Source: DAISJM01 sp036821485 (GTDB taxonomy: Bacteria > Verrucomicrobiota > Kiritimatiellia > CAIQIC01 > JAGNIJ01). From it: DNA of 64,000 nt. The notes under the pieces are model-generated. The model ran no database searches, was not told the origin of the DNA, and saw only the letters and a list, made by a program, of their open reading frames with translations. Numbering within the stretch: position 1 is the stretch's first letter; the number at the start of each line of letters is the position of its first letter. Made by a program: the position numbers and the translations under genes. The DNA lies in NCBI GenBank assembly GCA_036821485.1, contig DAISJM010000014.1, positions 5,334 through 69,333 on the forward strand, read 5' to 3'. Of this stretch, positions 8,936 to 17,439 are shown one piece after another.

Positions 8936-10002
8936 ATCCATCCCCCGCCCAGCACTTCGTCGCCGTCATAGAACACCGCGGCCTGACCCGGCGTGACCGC
9001 AAACTGCGGTTCGTCGAACTTGATCAACACCGTGCCGTCCGCGCGCGGCGACAGGGTGGACAACACGCCACGATGCCGATACCGCAACTGCACGCTGCAG
9101 CGCGCGCCTTCGCCGGCAGCCTTCCCGCTGATCCAATGTACATCCTCCACGGCGCAATCGCCACGGGTGACATCGTCACGCTCGCCCACAACCACCGTGT
9201 TCGTGTCGGCGCGAATCTCCTTCACGTACAGCCGCGAGGCCGCCGCGACGCCGATGCCTTCGCGCTGGCCGATGGTGAAGTGATAGAACCCGTCATGCCG
9301 GCCGACCTCGCGCCCGCTCGTATCCACGATCGCCCCCGGCTTCTTCAATTGCGGCCGCCACTTCTCGATGAACTCCGCATAGCCGCCGTCCTGCGGCACG
9401 AAACAGAGATCCTGGCTCTCGCCTGACGCCGGCACCGGCAAGCCCTTGCGCTTCACATACTCCACCACGTCAGCTTTGGTCCGATCGCCCAGCGGCAACA
9501 GGACATGCCTGAGCTGATCCTGAAAAAGCCGGTGGAGAAAATACGACTGGTCCTTCTGTTCATCCTTCCCGCGCAGCAGGTGGAATCCGTCCGGGCGCTG
9601 CTCCACGCGGGCGTAGTGGCCGGTGGCAAGATGCGTACAACCCAACTCCAGCGCGTCGCGCAGCAGAACGCCGAACTTGATTACCTGGTTGCAGTGAACG
9701 CAGGGCGACGGCGTCCGGCCGTGCTCATACTCGGAGATGAAGGGATGCACGATCATCCCGGTGAAGGCTTCGACCGACTCAATCACGTAATGGGGAATCT
9801 TCAGCGCCTCGGCGACCTTGATCGCGCGGCGGACATCGTCGAGCGAACAACAGCGCGACCCTTCGCGCCAGAGATGCGCCGTCACCCCCACCACGTCATA
9901 CCCCTGCTCCACCAGCAGCGCCGCGGCGGCAGAGCTGTCCACCCCGCCGCTCATACCCACCGCCACACGTGGATGTTTGGATGAAGTCGGCCCGGGCACC
10001 AC
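8920..10002 (-). CDS. mnmA: tRNA-specific 2-thiouridylase MnmA
   Basis: 360 residues, full length. MnmA adenylates U34 of the Lys, Glu and Gln tRNAs and replaces its oxygen with sulfur. The PP-loop SGGVDSS is at 18-24; the two catalytic cysteines are in TPSPCVHCN (C101) and SQDLCFVP (C200); GHYARV and DQSYFLHRL are tRNA- and ATP-side family motifs. The C-terminal beta domain (about 210-360) is complete. Translation seems to start at GTG 10002, 6 bp after the cysK stop, so cysK and mnmA are very likely co-transcribed. Confidence 0.93.
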   Translation of the reverse strand: MVPGPTSSKHPRVAVGMSGGVDSSAAAALLVEQGYDVVGVTAHLWREGSRCCSLDDVRRAIKVAEALKIPHYVIESVEAFTGMIVHPFISEYEHGRTPSPCVHCNQVIKFGVLLRDALELGCTHLATGHYARVEQRPDGFHLLRGKDEQKDQSYFLHRLFQDQLRHVLLPLGDRTKADVVEYVKRKGLPVPASGESQDLCFVPQDGGYAEFIEKWRPQLKKPGAIVDTSGREVGRHDGFYHFTIGQREGIGVAAASRLYVKEIRADTNTVVVGERDDVTRGDCAVEDVHWISGKAAGEGARCSVQLRYRHRGVLSTLSPRADGTVLIKFDEPQFAVTPGQAAVFYDGDEVLGGGWIVGNG

Positions 10003-10008
10003 GCACTC

Positions 10009-10938
10009 CTATCCTGCGAGATCCTTGTACAATGGCGTGGACAGATAGCGTTCGCCGAAACTGCAGGCGATCGTCACGATCCGCTTGCCCTGCAGGCCGA
10101 ATTTCTCGATCGCCTTGTTCGCCGCGCAGACGTTCGCACCGGTGCTGATGCCTGCGAAGATGCCTTCCTCGCGCGCCAGCCGTCGGCCCCATTCGAACGC
10201 CTCGTCGTTGGTGACGGTGATCACGCCGCCCAACAACGACGTGTCGAGATTCTTCGGAACAAAGCCCGCGCCGATGCCCTGGATTTTGTGCGGACCGGGC
10301 TTGCCGCCGCTGATCACCGGCGAATCCGCCGGCTCAACCGCGAGGGCCAGGAATGCCGGATTTTGTTTGCGAAGATAACGCGTGATGCCGGTGATCGTGC
10401 CGCCCGTACCCACACCCGACACAATCGCGTCGATCTTGTGCCCGCTGTCTTCCCAGATCTCGGGGCCGGTGGTCGCTTCGTGAATCGCCGGGTTCGCCGG
10501 ATTCTCGAATTGCTGCGGCACCCACCCTTTCGGCGTCGCCGCAAGCAACTCCTCCGCCTTTTCGATCGCACCCTTCATCCCCTTCTCCGCCGGCGTCAGC
10601 ACCAACTCCGCACCCAACGCCTTCAACATCGCACGCCGCTCAAGACTCATCGACTCCGGCATGGTGAGGATCAACTTGTACTTGCGGGCCGCGCAGACGA
10701 ACGCGAGCGCGATGCCGGTGTTGCCGCTCGTCGGCTCAATCACCACCGTATCCGGCTTCAGCCGGCCATCCCGTTCCGCTGCAGAAATCATCGCGATCCC
10801 GATGCGGTCTTTCACGCTGCTCATCGGGTTGTGCGATTCCATCTTGAGGAAGACTTCCGCCTGCCTCAGGCTGATCACCCTGCTGAGACGAACCAGCGGC
10901 GTGCGCCCAACCGAATCCAGAATGTTGTCGAATCTCAT
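10009..10938 (-). CDS. cysK: Cysteine synthase (O-acetylserine sulfhydrylase)
   Basis: 309 residues, the usual length. PLP enzyme joining sulfide to O-acetylserine. K43 in SSVKDRIG is the PLP lysine; SGNTG (71-75) holds the substrate carboxylate; SGVGTGGTITG binds the PLP phosphate. The ATG at 10938 has AGGAGGG just upstream; an in-frame extension to 11049 crosses the likely promoter region. It heads a set with mnmA and larE, so cysteine synthesis is linked to two sulfur-transfer enzymes. Confidence 0.93.
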   Translation of the reverse strand: MRFDNILDSVGRTPLVRLSRVISLRQAEVFLKMESHNPMSSVKDRIGIAMISAAERDGRLKPDTVVIEPTSGNTGIALAFVCAARKYKLILTMPESMSLERRAMLKALGAELVLTPAEKGMKGAIEKAEELLAATPKGWVPQQFENPANPAIHEATTGPEIWEDSGHKIDAIVSGVGTGGTITGITRYLRKQNPAFLALAVEPADSPVISGGKPGPHKIQGIGAGFVPKNLDTSLLGGVITVTNDEAFEWGRRLAREEGIFAGISTGANVCAANKAIEKFGLQGKRIVTIACSFGERYLSTPLYKDLAG

Positions 10939-11020
10939 GCTGCCCTCCTGCCTCCCGCGTCGTGCGGCGAGTGTATCTTTCATTGCTCCTGTATGTCCAA
11001 CCGGTGCTTGTTCTTTAATT

Positions 11021-11049
11021 ATGTTAATCTCTATCGATTTACTAAACAA
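11021..11049 (-). promoter_or_regulatory. Candidate sigma-70-type promoter for cysK-mnmA-larE
   Basis: Read on the minus strand: TTGTTT (11044-11049), a 17-bp spacer, then TAACAT (11021-11026), about 80 bp before the cysK start. The area is markedly AT-rich against the GC-rich surroundings. Only the spacing and partial consensus support it. A GC hairpin AAGCCGG-GT-CCGGCTT sits just upstream at 11051-11066. Confidence 0.35.
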
Positions 11050-11180
11050 TAAGCCGGGTCCGGCTTGCTGTCAAACGACCGGCCACGAATTCCACCTTGC
11101 GCGATGTTGGGTTTCTGACTAGATTCACGGCCTCACAAACGTATTCTCAGGGAGCAACAAGGAACCGGAGGAGTTGGATC

Positions 11181-12503
11181 ATGTCAGGGATTTTCAAGGC
11201 TTACGACATTCGCGGCGTGTACGGCAAGACACTCACCGACGACATCGCTTTCAAGCTCGGCCGCGCGTTCGTCACCTTCCTCAAGTGCCGCAAGGTCGTC
11301 ATCGGCCGGGACATGCGCCCCCACTCTGTTCCGCTCTTCAACGCGCTCGCCAAGGGCGTCACCCTCCAGGGCGGGGATGTGATCGACGTCGGACTCTGCT
11401 CCACCCCGATGTCCTACTACGCCAACGGCAAACTCGGCGCCGACGCGTCCATCATGATCACCGCGTCGCACAATCCCGGCGAGTGGAACGGCTTCAAGAT
11501 GTGCCGTGAAAAGGCCATTCCGATCAGCGGCGCCACCGGCATCAAGGACTTGGAAGCCCTTGTCCAATCCTGCAAGTTCGCGCCCACGCCCGCGCAGCCC
11601 GGCAAGATCACTCAGCATGACATCAGCGCCGATTACATCGCCCACATCCGCTCGTTCGCCGACATCAAGCGCCCCATCCGCGTCGCGATCGATTACGCCA
11701 ACTCCATGGGCATCTCCGAAGGCCGCGTCCTCGACGGGCTTGTTGAGATTACTCCGCTGTTCGACCAGATGGACGGCACCTTCCCCAACCACGAAGCCAA
11801 CCCGCTCAAGCTCGATACGCTGGAGCCCATCCAGAAGGTCATCCGCGCCGGCAAGTACGATTTCGGTATCGCCTTCGACGGCGACGCGGATCGCGCCGGC
11901 TTCCTCGACGAGAAGGGCAATGTCGTGCCCATGGATATGATCACCGCCCTCATCGCGCAATCGATCCTCAAGCGCGAAAAGGGTGGCGCGGTGTTCTACG
12001 ATCTCCGCAGCAGTTGGGCGGTCAAGGAAGTCATCCTCGAAAACGGCGGCAAGCCGATGATGTCCCGCGTGGGTCACGCGTTCATCAAGCAGCAGATGCG
12101 CGACGCCAACGCCGTGTTCGCCGGCGAGCTCTCCGGCCACTACTACTTCCGCGAGAACTACTTCACCGAAAGCTCCTCGCTCGCCGCGCTGTTCGTCGCC
12201 AACCTCGTCAGCCAGTCCGGCAAGCCGCTGTCGGAGATGATCAAACCGATCCAGCGCTACTTCGCCAGCGGCGAAATCAACTCCGAAGTCCACGATGTCC
12301 AGGCCGTCTTCCCCCGACTCCGCGAGAAATTCACCGGCGGCAAGGTGATCGAACTCGACGGGCTCTCCATTGAGTTCAGCGATTGGTGGTTCAACGTCCG
12401 CCCGTCCAACACCGAGCCGCTCGTCCGCCTCAACCTCGAGGCCAAGACGAAGGCAATGATGGAGAAGCGGCGCGACGAAGTGCTGGCCATCATCCGGGCG
12501 TAA
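11181..12503 (+). CDS. Phosphomannomutase/phosphoglucomutase
   Basis: 440 residues of the alpha-D-phosphohexomutase family, which interconvert hexose 6- and 1-phosphates through a phosphoserine. The active-site loop is ITASHNPGEWNG (Ser near 96), the magnesium loop is FDGDADRAGF, the sugar-specificity loop GELSGHYYF fits the dual mannose/glucose (ManB/AlgC) branch, and RPSNTEPLVRLN is the phosphate-binding loop of domain 4. The ATG at 11181 has GGAGGAG upstream. It would supply sugar 1-phosphates for nucleotide sugars. It stands alone, followed by a cluster of GTAG hairpins. Confidence 0.92.
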   Translation: MSGIFKAYDIRGVYGKTLTDDIAFKLGRAFVTFLKCRKVVIGRDMRPHSVPLFNALAKGVTLQGGDVIDVGLCSTPMSYYANGKLGADASIMITASHNPGEWNGFKMCREKAIPISGATGIKDLEALVQSCKFAPTPAQPGKITQHDISADYIAHIRSFADIKRPIRVAIDYANSMGISEGRVLDGLVEITPLFDQMDGTFPNHEANPLKLDTLEPIQKVIRAGKYDFGIAFDGDADRAGFLDEKGNVVPMDMITALIAQSILKREKGGAVFYDLRSSWAVKEVILENGGKPMMSRVGHAFIKQQMRDANAVFAGELSGHYYFRENYFTESSSLAALFVANLVSQSGKPLSEMIKPIQRYFASGEINSEVHDVQAVFPRLREKFTGGKVIELDGLSIEFSDWWFNVRPSNTEPLVRLNLEAKTKAMMEKRRDEVLAIIRA

Positions 12504-12520
12504 GGGCCGCCCTTTTCAGT

Positions 12521-12635
12521 GTAGGGCCGCTGCTCGTCGGCGGCCTTGGGGTTCTCCCGCAAAGTAGGGCCGCTGCTTGTCGGCGGCCGGGCGTTCGGCC
12601 TGCGACAAGCGCAGGCCCGACAAAAGGCAGCCTAC
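12521..12635. repeat. Cluster of GTAG-footed hairpins (REP-like) between two convergent genes
   Basis: Two direct copies start with GTAG followed by a GGCCGC...GCGGCC stem (12521-12545 and 12564-12588, differing by one base in the loop). An inverted member, GGCCTGCGACAAGCGCAGG plus CC, lies at 12597-12617, and on the minus strand a GTAG at 12632-12635 supplies the TAG stop of the lipoprotein gene. Same family as the array around the transposase at 31.2-32.0 kb. Confidence 0.8.
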
Positions 12636-13285
12636 CGCCGCCCGATTTCCAGACCCGTGATCGTCAGGCTCCGCACCGGCATCGGCTGCGACGCCGTGGA
12701 GAGACGAAACTCGCGCACATCGGACCAATCCATCTCGCCCTCGGCTTTCGTTTCCTCCGAGCCGATGGCGGAAATAATCGGTCCGCGCGCCGGAAGAGCA
12801 TCGAGCGGAATAGCGTAGGTTCCCCACGCGCGATTTGCGCCCACCTGGTAGTCGGCCAGCGGCACATCCACCAGCACGCGACCATTTGACCGGTCGCCGT
12901 CCACCACGGCAAAGGTGATATGCGCCGCGATCGCCCGCGGCTTCAGCCGAAACCGGATGGCGCGCATGGCCCGACCGGTCGAAACATTCAGCGGGGTCCT
13001 CATGGCAAAGCCCGCGTAAGAATACCCCTCCTGCGGGAACGTCACATTCCACTCCCCGGTTGTCTCGCGCCAGACGAATTTCTGCCGTGTCACCCCCTGC
13101 GGATAGACGTAATCGTCCTCAAGGTCCCTGACACGCAGCAGCGCAATGCGCCCGGGCCCGCCCTTGAGGTTGCGCACGAATTCATAGGCATCGCCGTTCG
13201 TACTGCAGCTTGCGGTGAAGAGACAGAGCACAGCCCCAAAGAAAAGCAGGCGCGCAACCGGCAGGATGTAGCGAATCCGTCCCAT
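12632..13285 (-). CDS. Lipoprotein with a beta-sandwich, CBM-like domain
   Basis: 217 residues. A lipoprotein signal (VARLLFFGAVLCLFTASC, Cys near 27) means the protein is lipid-anchored. The remainder alternates short hydrophobic strands; the stretches YAIPLDALPA, MDWSDVREFRLS and VRSLTITGLEIGRR resemble the C-terminal strands of galactose-binding-like carbohydrate modules (CBM11/CIA30-like). No catalytic motif is evident. The stop codon is part of a GTAG element. The specific family is not recognised; a surface glycan-binding role is inference. Confidence 0.6.
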   Translation of the reverse strand: MGRIRYILPVARLLFFGAVLCLFTASCSTNGDAYEFVRNLKGGPGRIALLRVRDLEDDYVYPQGVTRQKFVWRETTGEWNVTFPQEGYSYAGFAMRTPLNVSTGRAMRAIRFRLKPRAIAAHITFAVVDGDRSNGRVLVDVPLADYQVGANRAWGTYAIPLDALPARGPIISAIGSEETKAEGEMDWSDVREFRLSTASQPMPVRSLTITGLEIGRR

Positions 13286-13394
13286 GAGACCCTTCCCCCA
13301 CCATACCCAGCGTGCTACGCGACGGAAAGTGGCCCGCGCAATTTACTATGGAAAGACCCGCGATGTGCTGCTATGTTTTCCCCGGCTTTCCAAG

Positions 13395-13469
13395 GGCGCG
13401 GTAGCCAAGTGGCAAGGCAGAGGTCTGCAAAACCTCTATTCATCGGTTCGATTCCGATCCGCGCCTCCA
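13395..13469 (+). tRNA. tRNA-Cys (anticodon GCA)
   Basis: A complete cloverleaf: acceptor GGCGCGG pairs with CCGCGCC, the anticodon stem is GAGGT/ACCTC with loop CTGCAAA giving GCA (13427-13429), and the T-arm has GGTTCGATTCC. CCA is encoded. A 9-bp hairpin starts at its last base. Confidence 0.95.
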
Positions 13470-13491
13470 ACCCTTCGCTCTGCGAAGGGTT
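13469..13491 (+). terminator. Hairpin at the 3' end of tRNA-Cys
   Basis: AACCCTTCG and CGAAGGGTT form a perfect 9-bp stem around the loop CTCTG, beginning at the terminal A of the tRNA. There is no T-run after it, so it may be a weak terminator, a processing signal or the first part of the tandem repeat that follows. Confidence 0.45.
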
Positions 13492-13671
13492 GTCACGCCG
13501 TAGCCGACCGAGCATAGCGAGGTCGCGAAGGCGGACTGATCGAAGCCGGGTCTCGGGTTGTCACGCCGTAGTCGACCGAGCATGACGAGGTCGCGGAGGC
13601 GGACAGATCAGAGCTTGGCTTCGGGTCGTCACGCCGTAGCCGACCGAGCATAGCGAGGTCGCGAAGGCGGA
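13491..13671. repeat. 68-bp tandem repeat, nearly three copies
   Basis: Units start at 13491, 13559 and 13627 (steps of exactly 68). Each begins TGTCACGCCGTAG (C for T in the third) and contains CGACCGAGCAT, GAGGTCGCG and AGGCGGAC, with a few substitutions; the third unit diverges after about 45 bp. The array fills the space between tRNA-Cys and gcvH. Long frames through it are low-complexity and not believed coding. Confidence 0.85.
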
Positions 13672-13711
13672 CAGCGTGATCGCGCTGATGGCAAGGAGGG
13701 GGAACGAAACA

Positions 13712-14104
13712 ATGAATGTGCCTGAGAATCTGAAATACACGAAGACGCACGAATGGGTTCGCGTGGACAAGGAAACCATCACCGTCGGCATCACCGACTT
13801 CGCCCAGCACCAATTGTCCGAACTGACTTTCGTCGAACTTCCCGACCCCGGCCAGGAAGTGGCTGAAAAAGACGAAGTGGCCGTCGTTGAGTCCGTCAAA
13901 GCCGCGTCAGACGTCTACGCCCCGGTCGATGGCGTCATCACCTCGGTGAACGAGGAACTCGCCACCAAGCCCGACCTCATCAACAACGATCCGTACGGCG
14001 CCGGTTGGATTTTCAAGATGAAGGTTGAGAAGGCTTCGGATCTCGATGTGCTTCTCGACGCCGAGTCGTACGAAGAATTGCTGCCCAAGGGGCCGGAGTC
14101 CTGA
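13712..14104 (+). CDS. gcvH: Glycine cleavage system H protein
   Basis: 130 residues, typical of GcvH. The protein carries the lipoyl arm that shuttles the aminomethyl group between the P, T and L proteins of glycine cleavage. VVESVKAASDVYAP holds the lipoylated lysine (K63); YTKTHEWV near the N-terminus and NNDPYGAGWIFKMK near the C-terminus are also family marks. The ATG at 13712 has AAGGAGG about 12 bp upstream, a slightly long spacing. The next gene, lipB, makes the octanoyl precursor of its cofactor. No gcvP or gcvT is in the window. Confidence 0.95.
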   Translation: MNVPENLKYTKTHEWVRVDKETITVGITDFAQHQLSELTFVELPDPGQEVAEKDEVAVVESVKAASDVYAPVDGVITSVNEELATKPDLINNDPYGAGWIFKMKVEKASDLDVLLDAESYEELLPKGPES

Positions 14105-14147
14105 TTCCGCGTCCGCACGTGCCCTGGCCGCGCGGCACAGAGCCATC

Positions 14148-14846
14148 ATGAAGGCGTGCGCCATTTTTTTCGACAAACCCGTGCGCTATGCCGATGGCGT
14201 ACTCCTGCAGCAACGTCTCGCAGCCGCCCGCGCCACCAGCCGCATTGCCGACGTGGTCCTCTTTCTCGAGCATCATCCGGTCGTCACGCTTGGCGCCCGT
14301 GGCCGCACCGACAGCATGCTCGTTGCGCCGGAAGAACTGGCGCGGCGCGGCATCGATTTCGCCATCGCTTCCCGAGGGGGCGATGCGACCTATCACGGGC
14401 CCGGCCAGTTGATCATGTATCCCATCCTGCGGCTCGGATCGTCCGAGGCCGACGCGCACGGCTATCTCTTCAACCTCGAGGAAGTCGCCATCCGTACCGC
14501 CGCCGATTTCGGCGTCACCGCATTCCGTCGTGATGGCAAGAACGGTGCATGGGCCGCGCAGGGCAAGATCGCCGCCATTGGCTTCCGGCTGAAACGTTGG
14601 ATCACCCTTCACGGCATGAGCTTCAACGTGAACCCCGATCTCGCCGGCTTCGGCACCATCATCCCCTGCGGTCTGCAGGGAGAACCCGTCGCCTCGCTCG
14701 GGTCCATTCTTGGCCCCGGTTGTCCGTCACTTCGCGATGTGCGGGCGACCATGCTCCGGCATTTTCAGCAGGTGCTTCGCCGTCCCCTCGAAGTTTTCGA
14801 TGCAGGTTCCCCACCCCACGAACTCCGCGACCTGTTCGTCGGCTAG
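14148..14846 (+). CDS. lipB: Octanoyltransferase LipB
   Basis: 232 residues. LipB moves octanoyl from acyl carrier protein to the lipoyl lysine of target proteins such as GcvH. RGGDATYHGPGQ (76-87) is the family signature; K140 (AAQGKIAAIG) and C174 (IIPCG) are the catalytic Lys-Cys pair. The ATG at 14148 begins the standard N-terminal strand; a longer frame would overlap gcvH. The 43-bp gap after gcvH suggests co-transcription. Confidence 0.93.
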   Translation: MKACAIFFDKPVRYADGVLLQQRLAAARATSRIADVVLFLEHHPVVTLGARGRTDSMLVAPEELARRGIDFAIASRGGDATYHGPGQLIMYPILRLGSSEADAHGYLFNLEEVAIRTAADFGVTAFRRDGKNGAWAAQGKIAAIGFRLKRWITLHGMSFNVNPDLAGFGTIIPCGLQGEPVASLGSILGPGCPSLRDVRATMLRHFQQVLRRPLEVFDAGSPPHELRDLFVG

Positions 14847-14951
14847 AATACCCGCGTCCCGCAACTTTTTGTGCGTCACTGGAAATCTCGCCGAGGTGCC
14901 TTATATTTACTGTTCCCGCAAGGGCGCGGGAGCGAGAAGGAGAAGCAGAAC

Positions 14952-15572
14952 ATGAAACATGTATTGCCAGCACTGCCGTACGCGATCGAGGCACTTGAAC
15001 CGCATATCGACGCAAAAACCATGGAAATCCATCACGGCAAGCACCATGCCGCGTACATCAACAACCTGAACGCCGCGCTGGAGAAGTATCCCGAACTCCA
15101 GTCCAAGAGCGTCACGGAACTCATCCACGACCTGAGCCTCGTGCCGGACGATATCCGCACCGCCGTGCGCAACAACGGCGGCGGGCACTTCAACCACAGC
15201 CTGTTCTGGCAGTTGCTCACGCCAAACGGCGCGGGCAAACCCAAGGGCGCTTTTGCACAGGTCATCGACAAGGAATTCGGGAGTTTCGATGACTTCAAAG
15301 CGCTCTTCTCCAAGGCCGCCGCAACGCGCTTCGGCTCCGGCTGGGCATGGCTCACAGCGAAGGGCGGTAAGTTGTGCGTATGTTCCTCGCCGAATCAGGA
15401 CAGCCCCGAGATGGCAGGCGTATCCGAATGTCCCGGCCGCATCATCCTCGGCCTCGACGTCTGGGAACACGCATACTATCTCAAGTACCAGAACCGCCGT
15501 CCCGACTATGTCGCCGCGTGGTGGAATATCGTGAACTGGGACAAGGTCGAAGAACTTTACGCAAAGAAATAG
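14952..15572 (+). CDS. sodA: Superoxide dismutase, Mn-type signature
   Basis: 206 residues of the Fe/Mn SOD family, converting superoxide to oxygen and peroxide. Metal ligands are H27 (TMEIHHGKHH), H82 (HFNHSLFW), D169 and H173 (GLDVWEHAYY). Q149 in SSPNQDSPEM and the GGGHFNHSLFW segment are as in Mn enzymes. No signal peptide, so cytoplasmic. ATG chosen for the AGAAGGAGAAG element just upstream. A strong terminator follows. Confidence 0.93.
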   Translation: MKHVLPALPYAIEALEPHIDAKTMEIHHGKHHAAYINNLNAALEKYPELQSKSVTELIHDLSLVPDDIRTAVRNNGGGHFNHSLFWQLLTPNGAGKPKGAFAQVIDKEFGSFDDFKALFSKAAATRFGSGWAWLTAKGGKLCVCSSPNQDSPEMAGVSECPGRIILGLDVWEHAYYLKYQNRRPDYVAAWWNIVNWDKVEELYAKK

Positions 15573-15600
15573 CCCGCTATTCCCGATCAATGACTGAAAA

Positions 15601-15624
15601 GGGCGCTCCTCGGAGCGCCCTTTT
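15601..15624 (+). terminator. Rho-independent terminator after sodA
   Basis: GGGCGCTCC and GGAGCGCCC form a perfect 9-bp stem with a TC loop, followed by TTTT and preceded by AAAA, about 28 bp after the sodA stop codon. The flanking A and T runs could let it work in both directions. Confidence 0.85.
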
Positions 15625-15696
15625 CCCTTCCGCAATTCCTGTTCGCTTTCCCCCGTCGAAGGCGTAAACTCGACTTCTGTCTTCCCCGGAAAACCC

Positions 15697-17358
15697 GTGA
15701 AGAAGCCGTCTTTCAAGAGCTATGACGATTTTCTGAAGCGCTGGCACATCGATGTGCCGGAACACTTCAACTTCGCCTTCGATGTGGTCGACCAGATCGC
15801 CCTGGAAGATCCCCAACGCCGCGCACTTGTCCATGTCGACGATATGGACCAGAGGACGGAATACGACTTTGCTTTCTTCAGTCGCGAATCCGCGCGCCTC
15901 GCAAAAGGGCTGGCCAGTAAGGGCCTGAAAAAGGGCGACCGGGTCATGCTGATTCTTTACCGGCGCGTGGAATTCTGGACCACCGTCCTCGCGCTCCACA
16001 AACTCGGCGCCGTCGCCATCCCCTCGCCGGCGATGCTTACCGTCAAGGACATCGAATACCGCCTGAACGCCGCCGATGTTCGCGGCGTCATTGCCGATCA
16101 TTCCGTGACCGGTCTTGTCGAGGAGGCGCGCGAAGCCTTTCCCTCATGCCGTATCGTCGTCGAGCTTGGCGGCGACCCTACGCGGCGCGGCTGGCTCCGC
16201 TACGAAGATGTCTGCGCAGCGGGCGATGCCGTCACGACGCCCCTTGAGAGAGTCGCCGGCGGAAACGATCCGCTCTTCATCTTCTTCTCCTCCGGCACCA
16301 CCGGCTCGCCGAAGATGGTGATGCACGACCACACCTATGCCGCCGCACACACTATCACCGCCGCCTGCTGGCAGGACCTCCGGCCCGGCGATCTCCACAT
16401 GACCATCGCCGACACCGGCTGGGCCAAGGCAGCTTGGGGCAAGCTGTACGGCCAGTGGATGGCGGGCGCGACCGTGTTCGTCTACGATTTCCGCGGCCGC
16501 TTCAATGCGATCCGCCTCCTCAAGGTGCTGTCCGAACACCGCGTCACCACCTTCTGCGCGCCGCCGACCGTCTATCGCCTGATGATCACGCATCACGACC
16601 TGCACAAGTTCGACCTCTCCTCGCTCCGTCACTGCACAAGTGCGGGCGAGTTGTTGAACCACGACATCTTCGACGCGTGGAAAAAGGCCACCGGCATTTC
16701 GATCTACGAAGGCTACGGCCAGACGGAGACCACGCTCCAGATCGCAACATTTCCATTCATGAAGATTAGGCCCGGCTCCATCGGCCGTCCGTGCCCGGGC
16801 TGGGACGTGGTACTGCTGGATGAAAACGATCAGCCCGTCCCACCAAAGCAGGAGGCGGAAATCTGCATCCGGTTGAACGGCAAGCGCCTGCTCGGCCTCT
16901 TCAACGGCTATCTCGCCGATGACAAACTCTCGGCGCGCGTCACGCGCGACGGCTTCTATCGCACCGGCGACAAAGCCTGGATGGACGAGGACGGCTACTT
17001 CTGGTTCCTCGGCAGAACCGACGATCTGATCAAGAGTTCCGGCTACCGCATCGGTCCGTTTGAAGTCGAAAGCGCGCTGGTCACCCACCCCGCCGTCGCG
17101 GAAGCCGCCGTGACCGGCGTGCCGGACGCCGTCCGCGGTCAGCTCGTCAAAGCCACCCTGGTCTTGAAGCCCGGCTTCGAGCCGTCGGAGAAGTTGATCC
17201 ACGAACTGCAGGACCACGTCAAATCCATCACTGCGAGCTACAAGTATCCGCGCGTCATCGAGTTTGTGGAAGAACTGCCGAAGACTATCAGCGGGAAAAT
17301 CCGGCGCGCGGAAATCCGCAACCGCGACCACGCCCGCCACGCCGACCCATCCGCGTAA
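15697..17358 (+). CDS. AMP-forming acyl-CoA synthetase (acetyl/medium-chain type)
   Basis: 553 residues of the ANL superfamily, activating a carboxylic acid to acyl-AMP and then acyl-CoA. The P-loop IFFSSGTTGSPK is at 195-206, YGQTETT is the A5 motif, YRTGDKAW A7, KSSGYRIGPFEVES A8 (hinge) and PKTISGKIRR holds the A10 lysine. The overall pattern resembles medium-chain or short branched acyl-CoA synthetases more than classical acetyl-CoA synthetase, though the substrate is not readable. It starts with GTG. No neighbour suggests a pathway; GTAG hairpins follow. Confidence 0.88.
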   Translation: MKKPSFKSYDDFLKRWHIDVPEHFNFAFDVVDQIALEDPQRRALVHVDDMDQRTEYDFAFFSRESARLAKGLASKGLKKGDRVMLILYRRVEFWTTVLALHKLGAVAIPSPAMLTVKDIEYRLNAADVRGVIADHSVTGLVEEAREAFPSCRIVVELGGDPTRRGWLRYEDVCAAGDAVTTPLERVAGGNDPLFIFFSSGTTGSPKMVMHDHTYAAAHTITAACWQDLRPGDLHMTIADTGWAKAAWGKLYGQWMAGATVFVYDFRGRFNAIRLLKVLSEHRVTTFCAPPTVYRLMITHHDLHKFDLSSLRHCTSAGELLNHDIFDAWKKATGISIYEGYGQTETTLQIATFPFMKIRPGSIGRPCPGWDVVLLDENDQPVPPKQEAEICIRLNGKRLLGLFNGYLADDKLSARVTRDGFYRTGDKAWMDEDGYFWFLGRTDDLIKSSGYRIGPFEVESALVTHPAVAEAAVTGVPDAVRGQLVKATLVLKPGFEPSEKLIHELQDHVKSITASYKYPRVIEFVEELPKTISGKIRRAEIRNRDHARHADPSA

Positions 17359-17366
17359 CTGCATGG

Positions 17367-17439
17367 GTAGGGCGGTTTCGACGAAACCGCCGCCGTAGGC
17401 CGGGGCTCTGTCCCCGGCGTCTTCCCAGGGGCGGCCTAC
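17367..17439. repeat. GTAG-footed hairpins between convergent acyl-CoA synthetase and lysE
   Basis: GTAG at 17367 precedes GGCGGTTTCG-A-CGAAACCGCC (17371-17391), and GTAG at 17395 precedes a GCCGGGG...CCCCGGC stem (to 17418). An inverted GTAG at 17436-17439 supplies the TAG stop of lysE on the other strand. Different stems, same foot, as expected for REP-type elements. Confidence 0.75.
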
